Shown: positions 13,054-27,014 of the stretch, piece after piece | Layout: every line of letters begins with the position of its first letter | How positions within the stretch are numbered: position 1 is the stretch's first letter | Source: Phylloscopus collybita | Taxonomy: Eukaryota > Chordata > Aves > Passeriformes > Phylloscopidae | Length of the DNA: 64,000 nt | NCBI GenBank assembly: GCA_027886175.1 | Contig: JAJNNQ010000011.1 | Span: 4,216,001-4,280,000, forward strand | Direction of reading: 5' to 3' | The notes under the pieces: generated by a model | Told to the model about the DNA's origin: nothing | Databases searched by the model: none | What the model saw: the letters and a program-made list of their open reading frames with translations, nothing else | Position numbers and translations under genes: made by a program

Positions 13054-15010
13054 GTGGGAGCCGCGCTGGGTTGTGCCGGGGCTCGGGGCTGGCTGCGGGC
13101 GGAGGGGGCGGCAGGGGGCTCTGGCTGTGGCTGGGTTGTGCCGTGTCCGCGCCGTGTTCCCCGTGCCCTGAGGGCGCTGCGGGAGCGGCTGCCCGCGGTC
13201 TCCTTCCCGCGGGTGCCTGGGCAGGAGCCGGGGCCGGAGCAGCGCTGGCTCGTCCCGGTTCCTGTGGATAGGACGGAGGCGCTGCGCTGTCCCCGGGCCT
13301 GAGCGGGAAAATTGGCATCGCCAGAGATTTCTGTGCCCGAAGGAGCGGGAGGAGTCCTGTAAAAGTGACTTTATTCATGAACAAAGGGAGAGGCCATGCG
13401 GCATTTGCCATGCGGTCTCTCCAATTGTTGTAGTTCGCAGCCTCCTTTTTATCCTGATTTTCCCTTCTGCATCTCCCTCTCCCTTTGCCCGCTGGCGAAG
13501 GTCCTTGGAAAGTTCAGCCTTCCCGATCCTATTGCTGCATGTCCTCGTTAATATGCACCCCCCTTTTGTATAACATCCGATATTCCTGGCTCTGTTCAGG
13601 CTTTGTTCTTCTTCTCCGTGTTCAGGAATTCAGCAGGACCTTGGCTGAGCAGCAGTTCGTGTCAGTGAGTAACATTTTCTGAAACTGATGAATTTCTCTC
13701 ATTCCTTCCTTATCTCCAAGTCCCCGTCCCTCTCTCCGAGCAGATTTCAGTCACTGACTCTGTTTTTGCTTCCTGGTTCCTCTTTGGTTTTGGGATTATT
13801 GTCAGTGACCTCAATTTTGAGAAAAACGAAAATTCAATCCTAGAATATTTTCCAAAAGTTTTCCTGGCCATCAGCCAAGGAACACCCTGCACTTTAAGGC
13901 AGCCTTATCTCTGTGCTGTTCCTTTACTGAGGTACATGCATATTCATGAGTTTCATGCTCTACTCAAATTTTCTTGGCAGCTTTTGATGTTATAGAAACT
14001 TTTCTTTATTTTGGTTTTCTGCTGTGCTGTATCTATGAAATATCCTGCAGATCAGGTCAATCTCTTTATTTCTTCTTGTGGCCTCATCCTGTTGTTTCAC
14101 ACTTCCCAGAGAGCGAACAGTTCACAAACTCTTCTCTCCTTCTTCTCTGCTGCTCTGGTTTGTGTGGCCCTTATCTCATCCCTTGGAGAGGTCAGTCAGC
14201 AGCTGTGGGAAACAACCTGAGTGCTTTATACAGTTCTCTGGGTTACACACAAGGATTGGACCATTTTCTATTTTGCTCAGGCCTACAGTACAATACATTC
14301 ATCCCATGATCAGTTCTAGAAGCTGTCAGGTGTCTACATCAACATCAAATACTCATCCCACTGCTGCTTCCATGAGTTACACGGTGCAGACTTCAAATGA
14401 GCAATGAGGTTAAATGAGCAAGCAGCTCAAAGGGATTCTAAACTGCACTGTGCTTGCAATCAATAACCACAGATAAAGACCAGCACCCAAATGTGAAAGC
14501 CAATATTCTGGGGTCATTTTCAACAATTCCCTGTCCTTTTGTAGCCGTTTGTGGCTCAGGAGGCCTGGCTGCCACCTGCATCCCCTTGCTCAGCTGCTGA
14601 CTGAGCTGCACTCAGCAAGGTGTCCTGCATGGCCCAAAGATGAGAGTTGCTGTAGCACAGAAGAGGAGGAAGAGCATTCGTTTAACCCCTGGTGTGCCAG
14701 GGAACCCCGACACCGTGTCCCATTCCCATCCTTTCCACGTTTGGGCTGGAACATGAGCTGCTTTCTTATTTCCTTTCTTCTCTGTTTCACCACTTTCCCG
14801 TTGTCATCTCTTTGCCAACAGCATCTTGAGTCATTTAATTTTCCACACTGTGCTCCTCCTCCTGCTAATGGATAATCTGATCCCATCCCACGGTGAAATG
14901 TTGTGTTCTTGGTTTGAGTGGATTGGTGGGCCAGACTCAGGAGCTGGATCTGTCTGCTTGGTTCTTATGTGGAGGACATCCTGTAATGTAATTATTGCTT
15001 GCAGTGTCCT
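13054..15010. repeat. Inverted repeat arm B'
   Basis: Reverse-complement partner of 8039-10017. At 14999-15018 it joins, through the 20-bp motif that occurs twice in arm A (6609 and 8019), directly to gag-end sequence. It therefore lacks the ~1.4 kb protease/RT block. Confidence 0.85.
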
Positions 15011-15440
15011 TGTGTCCTGCAGCTGGCAGCCTGATTCCTTGCCAGGGGCTGTTTGGGTGGGCTCTCCCCTGCCCAGGAGGGCAATGCCAGTGCCCTGGGT
15101 GCTGGGGCCCCCTTGGGCCCTGGGCTTGATCCCTCAGGGGCTGTAGAAACTCTGCCATGGCCTTTGCCTTCCCCTTGGCCTTTTCCTCCTGCCTTCTTGC
15201 CTTCTTCCCCTGCTGTGCCTTTGTGACCAAGTGCTGCAGGGGCTTCTTCTGCCCCTCCTGCAGCCCCCCTGAGTGCCTGTGGGTGCTCATCCTCTGACAG
15301 CTGCTGAGCCCCGTCACCCTTTCCCTTCCCAGTACAGCAACACCATCCATCCCCTGTTGTCCAAATCCCTTCTTGACTTCCCTCATTGCCCCCCTGGGTG
15401 TCCATGTCCTTTATTCCCTCTGGAAAAATGTACAAACTGC
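15011..15440 (-). pseudogene. Shortened class I ERV remnant (gag end)
   Basis: Minus-strand copy of the gag-end block at 6270-6620, with the same Lys/Glu-rich stretch and the same gag-end junction. The protease and RT are missing because of the deletion described at 6609/8019. Antisense to zinc-finger locus 3. Confidence 0.7.
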
Positions 15441-17336
<1,896 letters not shown>

Positions 17337-17639
17337 GGGAAGCCCTGGGAGTGCCCTGAGAGCGGGAAGAGCTTCGTGCGCTGCTCCAGCTCCATCCCCC
17401 GTGGGAGGATCGGCGTTGGATGATCCCCAGTGACCCCGTTGGGCAGAGCCCTGGTGATCCCTGTTGGGACGGCACCTGGCTGGGGGGCTCCACATCTTCC
17501 TGGCTCCCTGTGGGCACCTGGATGAACGCAGGGGCAGGAACATCCATTGGGACACAGACAGACTCAGGGAATTCCTTGGGGAGAGTGGATGTTTTGACTT
17601 TCAACCCCAGAAAATCTTTTGTTTTTAATCCTCTCTTCT

Positions 17640-17715
17640 GGGGCCTCAAGGAATCCTGGGTCATGTTGGAGGTCTTATCCAACCTCAGAGATTCCACAAT
17701 TTTGATTTCCTATTG
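17640..17715 (+). mobile_element. CR1 LINE 3' fragment
   Basis: Contains a TTGGAGGTCTTATCCAACCT core followed by AGATTCC, resembling the 3' end of avian CR1. It lies in the 3' flank of locus 3. The equivalent sequence in reverse is at 23298-23362 beside locus C, so it was part of the ancestral unit. Confidence 0.5.
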
Positions 17716-17733
17716 CCCAAGAGTGCCCTAGGG

Positions 17734-18381
17734 TGATGTTTCGATGTTTATATCCCCAATTGTCTGTTGGGTTTATGCTGGATAATACACTCTGTATTTT
17801 TAAAATTGGCTCTGAGAGTAAAAAGTGGGGGAGAAGCGCACATTTTGCTTTCAGATATCTTCCCCCTCTGGGCTGGCCTTGAGAGTTGGAGTCAACAGAC
17901 ATGAGACAGAGAGGTTTTTCTTCTCCTCTCTCTTTTTTCCTTCTTTTTGTTAGCGAATCTGGCTGAGGTGGAGAAGGTTCTGTTTTGTTTTTCCTCTTTT
18001 TTCCCTTTTTTTTTTTGCCTTTCTTTGGAACCGTTCAGGCCTCCCCATCCTGAGGACCCAGGGGAGCACCAGGGGGAGCTTGCACCTGGCACCCACCAAG
18101 ATCTACCCTGCACAGCAACTTTTCCCAGAACCAGAGGGACTGAGAGCAGAGCAACCACCTACAGGAAGGACTTCTTTTCTAATTTGTCATCTCTCCAGAG
18201 TGGTACAAAGTTCTTGTCATCTGGTATTGTTCAGTTTATTGTGCTGGGGAGTGCTTTGCTGGTTTAATAAACAGGTTTCTTTCCACTTCTCTCTGAGGAG
18301 GTCTCTCCCGAACCGTTTGGGAGAGGGGAGGGAGGGCCCATTAGAAGGTTTCCTCCCAAATTTGCCCTAAACCACTACACA
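17734..18381 (+). mobile_element. Solo LTR (family 1 relative), plus strand
   Basis: Starts about TGATGTTTCGATG, carries a T/C-rich stretch and an AATAAA near 18265 (TTTAATAAACAGG), and ends TTTGCCCTAAACCACTACA, the terminal motif of the other family 1 LTRs. No internal sequence and no second LTR adjoin it. Target duplication not recognised, so the exact ends are uncertain. Confidence 0.6.
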
Positions 18382-18383
18382 TC

Positions 18384-18800
18384 TCTTGCTCATCTCATGG
18401 TCCTTATGACCCCATGGTTAAGTCATGGTCACAAAATGCTCATGGTCATCAACTGGTCATGGTCATCTCGTGGTCAACTCATGACAACAGTCATGTCATG
18501 GTCACAGTCGTGGTCATGTCATGGTCATTTCCTGAGCACCATCATCTCATGTTCGTGGTCGTCTACTGATCACAATCACCTCGTGCTCATTGTCATGGTC
18601 CTCTCATGGGCACAATCTCATGCTCCTGGCTGTGTCATGGTCATCTGATGGTCACAGTCTTCTCATGGCCATGATGACCTCATGGCCATGTTTGTGTCAT
18701 GTTCATCTCATGGTCAGCTCATGATCTCAATCACCTCATAGCTGTGTCATGGTCATCTGATGGTCACAGCCCTCTCATCGTCATGATCATCTCATGGTGT
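18384..18800. repeat. CATGGTCA-type minisatellite
   Basis: About 410 bp of imperfect units built on CTCATGGTCATCTGATGGTCACAG-like patterns with frequent TCATGGTCA cores. It starts exactly where the solo LTR ends and stops at an LTR fragment. No coding potential. Confidence 0.8.
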
Positions 18801-18990
18801 CTAGGTTTGAACAACAGGTGTCTGCTGAGGAAGGAGGAGCCTCCCTTGAAGTGGAGAATTCAAACCCCCTTCCTGTGAATTATTATAATTTTGAAAATTC
18901 AGAGGCTCTCAGGCACAGCTATGGGCACAGGAATCACAGTTCTTTCCTGGTGTGTATAACCAGGCAAACAAACCCCACCACCCACAGCAT
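18801..18990 (-). mobile_element. LTR tail fragment (family 2), minus strand
   Basis: Minus strand contains the LTR tail seen at 21530-21670 and 48540-48690: a TGAGAGCCTC segment, a short AT-rich stretch, GAATTCTCCACTTCAAGGG, then ending ACAGACACCTGTTG. Only the 3' part is present. Confidence 0.55.
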
Positions 18991-21529
18991 TGATAACAAA
19001 CAGAACCAGGAGCCCAGGAACAGCTTCCCTGAGCGCGGCACTTTCCCCTGGGGTGCAGTTCCGGGCACAGCCGGCAGGGGCGCTGGTGGCTCCCGGTGGG
19101 CAGGGCAGGTGCGATGATCCCCCCGCGGCTGCAGGGGGCGCTGTGGCGCGGGCTCGGGGAGCGCGCGGTGATGGCGGCTTTGTCCGGGACGGGAAGGGAT
19201 GGAGGAGAGGCTTTGCTTCCCAGAGCCCTGGGGCTGCCCATCCCAGGGCCCCTGCAGGACTCTCGGCAGCAGCAAGCTGGGCCTGCAAGATGTCCCAGCA
19301 GTGTGAAAAACGACCTTTCACCTTGTTCTATTAATTTATAAGTATAATAAAAAGAAAATAAAATAGAATAAAAATAGACAATACGGAGACAAAAGATGAT
19401 AGCTTCTCAGCTGAGGGTGAAAAGCAACACACCGCCCATTCCAAATTTCTTGGTATTTAAAAGTCTTGGTGTTACATATTTAAATAAGCTAATGCATGAT
19501 TCAAATATTCATTTTGGTTTCAAGACCCCCCTAAGCATACAGTTTACCTGTGGAATTCCATGCAGTCTAGATGCAGGTTGTAAATCTGTCTTCCAAAGAT
19601 TCAAAGGCTTAATTGTTCCTTGTCAAAAATCTTTAGTTCAGGAATTCCAGACGTCCCTTCTGTCTTCTCTCTAGTTGGGGAGTAAAAAAACAAAAACAAC
19701 CCCCATCTCTACTTTGTTACAATCTGAAAATATACCTTCGTTACATTTTTAAATTCCACAAATAAAAGGAAATACAGTACAACCTTCTTACACTATATGT
19801 ATAACCTTCATTTAAACATTTGTGAAAAGCCAGCTCTAAAATGTGCATTTCTAACAGTCCCAAAAGGATCCTCTCCCTGCACTGCTAACACAGGCACAGA
19901 CCCCTCGGACAAGTCCAGGCTTGTTTCAGGCAGCGTAGGACCCAGGGTAAATGTAGCAAGATGAATCCTGCATGGCTCCTTCAGAGGGGTTGGATGAATC
20001 AGTGGAGAAAGGAAACGGATCTGCCTCAGGAGTCTTGTCCAGAGATTTTATTCCAGTTACAGCAGCACTTCTGAACCGTGTGACTGCCCTGAGCAGAACC
20101 CCGACCATGTGCCTGTGCTGGGTTTTCACCTGGGAGAGGGGGAAGGGGGAGGGCACACAGCCTACCTACCAGAGAGGGACAGGGCGTGACCCGAGGGCTA
20201 AAGGGCAGCCTAAAGGTCAAATCACCTGTGAGGAGGGGTGGGCCCTCTCTGCCGGGGCCAATTCCTTCGATGGGCAGCCCCTGCAGAATCTCAGGTTGCT
20301 TGGTAAACCCGGTGTATTATAATCATTCCCTCAGGGTTGGCTGGGAAAAACCTACCCTGGGGGAGGGGAAGAATCTCCAAAAGGGAGCCCACCTTGAAAA
20401 CCTTAAAGGCACACCACAACACCTGTTCATGTTAAAGGACGTTAATTACTTACCTGTTATTGATGATTTCACTCCATTGATCCCCTTCCATTGTACACCG
20501 GAATCCATTTCCCATCGGGAACCACTGCCACTGCTCCCCAAGATGCCGCAGATGCAAATGAGGAGACACCAGGGAACGATGGGACAATATTTCAGGGTAA
20601 AGACCCCAAAGGCAACGAGCCATTACAACACCAAAGACTGAAAGTGACTTCTTCAGCTGAGGAAAACAGTGGTGAACATCCGGCTACCAACTAAAGACCT
20701 CCGACTCCTCGCCATGACCGGACAGTACCGGGCCAGTGTGACACCCCCGGACCACGACCCTACAAGTGACTTCCCAGGGACTCTGGTGGGGACGGGAGCC
20801 CCAGCTCTGCCGTGTCCTCCTCGGCGCCGTCCAGCGGGAGCAGTGGCCGTGTGCGCGACCCCTCGGGCCCCCACCCAGCGCTGTTTTTCAATAAAGGCCT
20901 TTTCAAAGGAGCTGGTCTGCTGGCCCCATTCTTAACAGCTTGGGGACATCATTGGGGTGATGGCATCATCGGGAACATCGCTGGTGTCACTTGTCCCCTC
21001 CCCTCTCCCTTCTTGGTGTTTGAGACAAAATCGGGGAATTTTCCGGAGATTTTCATTGAAACTGTTCCAAATCCTGATGGGAATTCCTGGGGTGACCTTA
21101 CTGGGGACACTCAGGGATGTTCAGGGACACTCAGCGATGCGGGGGCAGGGGGTGAATGAGCCCCCTCGCTGCCTGAAGCAGAGGGGATTATCAATGCCAA
21201 TGTAAATGACAATATCAATGACAATACAATATTGACTTATGCATTCAACTGTCAGCTTTTGCACATTGTCATTGATCACAATTATTTTGATACAGTGCAA
21301 TTGATAATTCCTTTCAGCTGCTTTTTGGCGTAATATTATCAGTTTGTATGTACACTGCATAGCCAACAGAAATGGCAGCATAATAAATTGATTTTATATC
21401 ATAGGCCTTAGAAACATATTAAAATACAGACTGCACAATGCTGAAATGCTTTTATAGTATAATTATTATACCTAATCTTTATATAATAACTGAATTTTAC
21501 AATGTAACTAACTCAGAGAATGATGTTAG
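18991..21529. other. No gene recognised; possible LTR end at 20884-20937
   Basis: 19080-19300 is a small GC-rich patch. 19340-19900 is AT-rich with no long frame. 20180-20640 has a 151-codon open frame of no recognisable family. 20884-20937 has CAATAAAGGCC followed by an end like CTTAACA, the pattern of an LTR U5, but no start was found. Confidence 0.35.
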
Positions 21530-22366
21530 TTTTAAAGACAGGTGTGTGCCAGGAAAATCCAGAGCCTCCCTTGGAATGGAGAATTCAAACTCCATCCCTC
21601 CAAATTATTATATTTTAGAAAATTCAGGGGCTCTCAGGCAAAGATATGGGGACAGGACACGATGCCGGTGTCCCTCAGCCCAGCCAGCTCCCGGCACCGG
21701 CGCCAGGAGTGGGCTGCCCCCAGAAAGCCAGGCAATCCGGGGTGCAGCTGCAGGGCACAGCTGCTCTATAGCACAGGTGGCACGCGTCCAGGGCAGGGAC
21801 AAGGGACAGGGAGAGGCCTTCTGGGTGATTTCCAAAGGTGTTTATTGCCCAGAGGGTCAGGGACAGAAAAAGGCACAGAACCTGGGCTTGCAGGGGCTGA
21901 TAAGTGGGGGAGGTCTGGGGAGAGGATACAATTTCCAACCAATGAGGGTGACATGGGGGAGGAACATAAGGCGGGGAGTACAATGCACAGAGCAATGAAA
22001 GAACACAAGGGGAGGGAACAGTTTAAACCAACCACTGGGGCGTCGAAGGTTGGGGGATTGACAGGGAAGGGTCTGGAAGAAGGGGCAGGGTGAGGGAAGG
22101 ATTGACAATTCTGTAGGAGGAGGGAAGGGCAGGTCTAGGGAAGACAGACAGGGCAAAACCAACAATACAGGGGTAAAGGAACAATCCATTAGGGATAAAA
22201 TATACTGTAACAATACAAAATATGGGTGGTGTATAAAACTTATCATTACAACTGACCTGCAATTGGAAACACAATAAAAATACACCACAACAACAGATAA
22301 ACATCTCCCCAGCTGCTTTCAACACATGAAACAGAACACACATTTTTGGTTGCATAACCCAAGACA
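21530..22366 (-). mobile_element. LTR (family 2), minus strand
   Basis: Begins on the minus strand at 22366 with TGTCTTGGGTTATGCAACC and continues ~75 bp like the LTR at 47092. It has an AATAAA near 21838-21843 (minus sense, GGCAATAAACACC) and ends with the shared tail at 21530-21670. About 837 bp. The middle differs from the 47092 copy, so it is a different subfamily. Confidence 0.5.
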
Positions 22367-23297
22367 TCCATTCTTGGGTTTGGGGGTTCCAGGCCCCTCT
22401 TGTCCATTCTCAGGGTCTCATCTCTCCTTTCCCTTAATTCAGGCACCTCCTGGCAGCTTTTTCCTGCAAAGAATCTATGAGTTTGGGGATTTTTGAGGGA
22501 CAGTTTTGGAGAGGGACAGCTCTGTCTGTCTTTCCTCTCAGTCTTGGGGCCTCTCAGCTGCCCCCAACACCCTGGAGCTGCTGGGATTTCCCTCCTGGGG
22601 ACAAGGACCTTCATTCCCTTCCAGGAGCCCAATGCCCAGCTGGGGCTCCAGGTCAGGGGCTCCTTGAGCAGCTGCCCCAGAACCTCCACCAGGGTCTTCC
22701 AGTGCTGCCGGAGCCGCTCGTCCTGGGGTCCCCAAAGCCCTCAGCAAGCCCCAAGTCCCTCCCAGGAACCCTCAACTCCCTCACACCCAGCATCCCCCCA
22801 CAGCCCCTGCAACTTCCCCCCATGGCACCGGCCATGGCCATGTCCCCACATGTCACTGGCCATGTCCCACCATGGCCTCACCCATGGCTGTCTCCCCACC
22901 ATGTTTCCATCCCTGTCATTGTCCACCACATCTCCATCTGAGCCCGTGTCCCCCTGTGTCCCCAGGAATGGCCACGTCCCCCTCCATGTCCATGTGTCCC
23001 CACGTCACTCTCCATGTCTATGTCCCCCCATGTCCTCACCCAGGTCTTAGTTCAATGTCCTTATTTTTACCCCAGTGTTAGATTTTTTTAAAGGGATGAA
23101 GGGAAATGAAAAGCAAATCATTCTTTGCAAAAGCAAAAGAAAAGGATTTCTGTGTCCATGCCAGCTAAGGATCCACGTGCTTGTGAGGGAGGGAAGAACC
23201 TTTTTTGAAGGGGTTTCCACCCCACTGTCTCTGAAACCTTGATCTTTGCCTCAGTTCATCACCATCTGACTACAGAAGACGCCTTAAGGCAATGGGA
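22367..23297. other. No gene recognised; displaced unit fragment at 22840-23050
   Basis: 22840-23050 repeats the CCATGTCC-rich segment found at 5820-5960 inside locus 1's intron, in the same orientation. Here it lies on the 3' side of the zinc-finger exon rather than in its intron, so the unit has been rearranged. The rest is unique. Confidence 0.4.
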
Positions 23298-23362
23298 AAT
23301 CAAAATCACGGAATCCCTGAGGTTGGAAAAGACCTCCAAGACCATCCAGTATTCCTTGAGGC
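23298..23362 (-). mobile_element. CR1 LINE 3' fragment
   Basis: Reads AATCACGGAATCCCTGAGG followed by TTGGAAAAGACCTCC on the plus strand, the reverse complement of an avian CR1 3' end. It sits just downstream of locus C. Confidence 0.55.
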
Positions 23363-23662
23363 CACCAGAAGACAGCATTGAACACATAAGATTTTATGGG
23401 TTTGAAAGGGAACAAATCCACTCTCCCCAAGGAATTCCCAGTGTCGGTCTGTGTCCCGATGGATGTTCCTGCCCCTGTGTTCATCCAGGTGCTCACAGGG
23501 AGCCAGGAAGATGTGGAGCTCCCCCAGCCAGGTGTCTTCCCAACAGGGATAACCAGGGCTCTACCCAACAGGGGTCACTGGGGATCATCCAACGCCAATT
23601 CTCCCAGGGGGGATGGAGCTGGAGCAGTGCACGAAGCTCTTCTTGCTCTCTAAGGGCTTCCC

Positions 23663-25386
<1,724 letters not shown>

Positions 25387-26051
25387 TGTAAGGGACAGTC
25401 CCTAAATTCCTCATCTGCCTCATGATCATCGCCAAGGACTGAAGACCCCAAAAGGGACTGGGACTAAAACTTCCTCCTCCAATGCAGCAGTTCTGGCCTG
25501 ACTAAGGTGGGAAGACTGCCAGCCATTGTCCACAGGTGCACTCGTTGGACCGATACATCCCCCTAGGAACCAGCTTGGACAATAGGACTTCACGGCAGAC
25601 TGGTCTTGGGCCGGCCTGTCCTGTGCTTGCCCTATACCTGTACCTGTTCCTGAGGTGGTTATTTGCTCTAAGCGCTGGAGTGCTGCACCTGATTCACCTG
25701 ATGCTGAGCTCACCTTCTGGCCAACTGCCTGTCGCTTCAGAAAGGACTATAAGAGATACCTCAAGATCACCCGAATTCGGAGATCTCCCCACGGAAGAAG
25801 ACGGATCTATTAGCAAGACCACGAAGATATCGTCTCTCCGTCGGTAGCTATACCCCTTTCTCTCTCTCTCTTTTACTTTATCCCTCTCCTCTCTCTCCCT
25901 TTCTCTCTTTTCTATCGCGTACTGTGCAAAAGTGCACTTAATAAAGTGTACTGCTTTTGAGCAAATTATTATTGTCCCTTCTTATATCTTTTGCGTCTTG
26001 AGATCAAATTCTAACCATCACAATTCCCGCCTGCATTAGCGGGTCGTAACA
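25387..26051 (+). mobile_element. Solo LTR with 5-bp target duplication
   Basis: 665 bp, TGTAAGGGACAG to GGGTCGTAACA, flanked by GTGCC at 25382-25386 and 26052-26056. Paralogous empty sites (5551-5580, 15860, 43010) read straight through with a single GTGCC, which proves the insertion. Internal TATA-like TATAAG at 25748, a CT-rich run 25856-25915, and AATAAA at 25940. Orientation is antisense to locus C. Its family differs from the other LTRs here. Confidence 0.92.
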
Positions 26052-26449
26052 GTGCCTCACCCAGTTTGGGTGATTGGCTCCCTTGGGTGGCGGCGGCACC
26101 GGGGATTGATTGGGGACCCCAGAGTGTCCAGGAGACAGACGAGTGACAGATCAGGGGGGCTGGGAAGCCAGCAGAAAATGTGTTTAGGGATGGGTCTTCA
26201 AGGGCAGCAGAAGGGAAGAGAGTTACAAGACATGCTGTTATTTAGGAAAAGGAATCAGGCAAAGCAGAGGTGACCACCCACATGCTCAGCGCAACCGGCA
26301 GAGCTGTGGGTGCTTGTGAGAGCCTGGGACTGAAATGCCCTGAGCAGGAAGGCTTCAATATCTTCTGCTAACACCATGGCACCTGACTGGGTGGCCAAAA
26401 CCAATTCTGACTGCTTCAGTCATCACTTCATCACTTATTAAGGTATTTC

Positions 26450-27014
26450 TAAAACAAATAATTCCAGGAGAAGGGATTGTGGAAGCAATAGTCTCAGATG
26501 GGGAACTCATTTTACAGGAAAGATCCTTCAGGGGGTTATGGCAGCTTTAGGGACACAATGGGACCTCCACAACCCCTGGCACCCCCAGAGCTCAGGTCAG
26601 GTAGAAAGAATGAGTGGGGAAATAAAGAAACACCTTTGGAAGCTGGTGATAGAAACCAAGAAGCCATGGGTACTGCTTTTGCCATTGGCTTTGCCAAGAA
26701 TAAAAGCCAGATCCAGGGCAGACATTCAATTATCTCCCTTGGAATGGTGTTTGGAATTCCTTACTCTGGTAATGTGCAGGGCGGAGATAAGGGATGGATA
26801 TTTAAAGCAGCCTGTGGCCAGAATCCTGTCTCCTGTGAAATCTCTCCCACAGGAAGCTCGGCTGGCACAGACCCTGCCTTGGGACTTTGCTGCTGACAAC
26901 ATCCAACCAGGACATCGGGTCCTGCCCAAGGAGTGGGAAGGAGGAGCAGGATGGGAGGCCGTCGATATGGAAATGTGTATGGATATGAAAATTCAGAATT
27001 TTAGAAACATATAA
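26450..27014 (+). pseudogene. Class I ERV remnant: integrase C-terminal half
   Basis: The frame from 26538 carries the gammaretrovirus-type integrase motif WDLHNPWHPQSSGQVER with the catalytic Glu codon still present, followed by the C-terminal integrase region (GEIKKHLWKL, RADIQLSPLEW, and a GHRVLPKEW stretch). The frame breaks near 26740. Upstream (26460-26530) a further part of the catalytic core is readable in another frame. Antisense to locus C. It complements the gag-RT remnant at 6250-7880: the same kind of element, different part. Confidence 0.75.

Noticed and set aside
20186..20641. 151-codon frame of unknown type
   Set aside because: No recognised domain, no splice or promoter context, composition not protein-like. 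Kept as unassigned sequence.
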